64,000 bases of DNA from Agelaius tricolor. Its lineage: Eukaryota > Chordata > Aves > Passeriformes > Icteridae. The position numbers were made by a program, and so were the translations under genes. The stretch covers positions 79,648,881 to 79,712,880 of the forward strand of contig JALJCS010000001.1 in the NCBI GenBank assembly GCA_023055355.1, read 5' to 3'. Under the pieces are notes generated by a model. The model was not told the DNA's origin. It saw only the letters and a program-made list of their open reading frames with translations, and did no database searches. Shown piece by piece: positions 63,004 to 64,000 of the stretch. Positions within the stretch are counted from its first letter, which is position 1. Every line of letters begins with the position of its first letter.

Positions 63004-64000
63004 AACATGGGGACAGAATTTGGCTTGGCTTGTTAAAATGCTTAATTATAAGGTACCTAATCCACCATCATAATTCTCTGAAGTATGGTCCTGTTGAGCT
63101 CACTTCTGGAGCTGTGAGGAGATGTGTGGAGATATGCTCAAAGCCTCTGGCACAGATGTGCCCCTGGCCTGCCCCCCAGAGTGAGGACAATGATGAGATG
63201 TCACTGGCAGGATGTATTACTGCCTGGGGTGGACAGCAATGGACAAAAATAATAACAGCATTTTTTGATCCAATGTCAAGGTGCATATTTGGATGCTGGG
63301 ATCTAGCTTATTGTTCATATTTTAGTATCAGAGATGTGAGTAGAATTCCTTACCCTGATCAATTCACATTGCAGAAGAAGCCAAGTATTTAAATTGATCT
63401 ACTATTCTTTCTACTCTTGTATAAAGATCTCTCCTTGGTCCTTGGAAGATTAGAAATGAAACAAAGGACCAAATTTCACAGCAGTTATTCCTCTATGAAT
63501 TTCTTCAGCTATTCTTGATCTTTCACAACTGGCCTACAGTGGTCTTCCTTCTGTAAGTCTATTACCAATTTCTGATATATGTTATTGTGAAACCTGAACT
63601 GTGCTGGGTACATTTTGCATTTGGTCAAAAAACTGAAAACAAGCAAGACTTCAAGAGAGAAGGTGACATCATTCATTAGGGGAAAACAGTCTGAATGAGT
63701 CTGAGATCTTAAATTATTACAACTGTGAACCTCTTCAGTGGAGAGAAGAGACACTTCATATTTTGGCAGCTAATAATATTAAAATACAGGCTCATAAAGG
63801 ATTGTTGCCTATAAAACTGGCAAACTAAGCTTTAAGGATGCATGTGAAGCAATGCAGAGAAAATGTGTCTTTTCCTCTTTGAGGAGTAACAAGATGATGG
63901 AAGATGTGGCATAAACTTAATGTTTTGGGGTCAGGACAAAATACTTACATCAAACATAATATTTAACTGTACTCATTCAGGGAAGGTCATAAAAGTGTCA
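63004..64000. other. Non-coding stretch, nothing recognised
   Basis: A 120-codon plus frame at 63030-63392 overlaps a 72-codon minus frame. No domain is seen and no repeat recognised. Confidence 0.5.

Overview
The window looks like intergenic or intronic DNA from a bird, most likely a songbird. The evidence is the repeat content. There are several CR1 LINE pieces, including one 3' end (4549-4721) closing with the avian-type ATTCTATG terminal motif and one on the minus strand (57873-58150). There are also two solo-LTR copies of one endogenous-retrovirus family (20517-21087 plus strand, 51868-52180 minus strand) and other LTR-like blocks (about 9500-9960, 30560-31240 and 43659-44034). The sequence is AT-rich, CpG-poor, and full of poly-T runs and short microsatellites. 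It has no operons, ribosome binding sites or dense reading frames, so it is not bacterial or viral.

I find no protein-coding gene, tRNA, rRNA or CpG island that I can defend. The open frames are short and overlap on both strands. The longest (212 codons at 35590-36228, and 186 codons across an LTR microsatellite at 20600-21160) resemble no protein I recognise and are close to what chance gives in 64 kb. The only recognisable coding relic is a decayed CR1 reverse-transcriptase segment at about 53076-53330.

Layout. 0-9 kb is plain AT-rich sequence with an A/C-rich tract and one CR1 3' end. 9.5-10.1 kb holds an LTR-like promoter block with CCAAT and TATA boxes, then a 9-bp tandem repeat. 15.2-16.1 kb is a repeat-free, homeodomain-site-rich stretch that reads like a conserved regulatory element. 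20.5-21.1 kb is a solo LTR carrying a palindromic trinucleotide microsatellite. 25.9-28.8 kb has two CR1 relics on the minus strand. 29.6-29.9 kb is another enhancer-like block. 30.6-31.2 kb is a strikingly G-poor block, probably retroelement-derived. 40.1-40.7 kb is a third enhancer-like block. 43.48-43.55 kb is an unusual nest of interlocking inverted repeats just upstream of an LTR. 48.4-49.5 kb has four independent short tandem duplications. 50.1-50.5 kb is a CpG-retaining enhancer-like block. 51.9-58.2 kb has a minus-strand LTR and three CR1 fragments. The rest is unremarkable.

No undescribed multi-gene system is visible. The observations most worth checking are the inverted-repeat nest at 43.5 kb, the G-poor element at 31 kb, and the candidate regulatory blocks. 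All family names come from pattern recognition without database searches.
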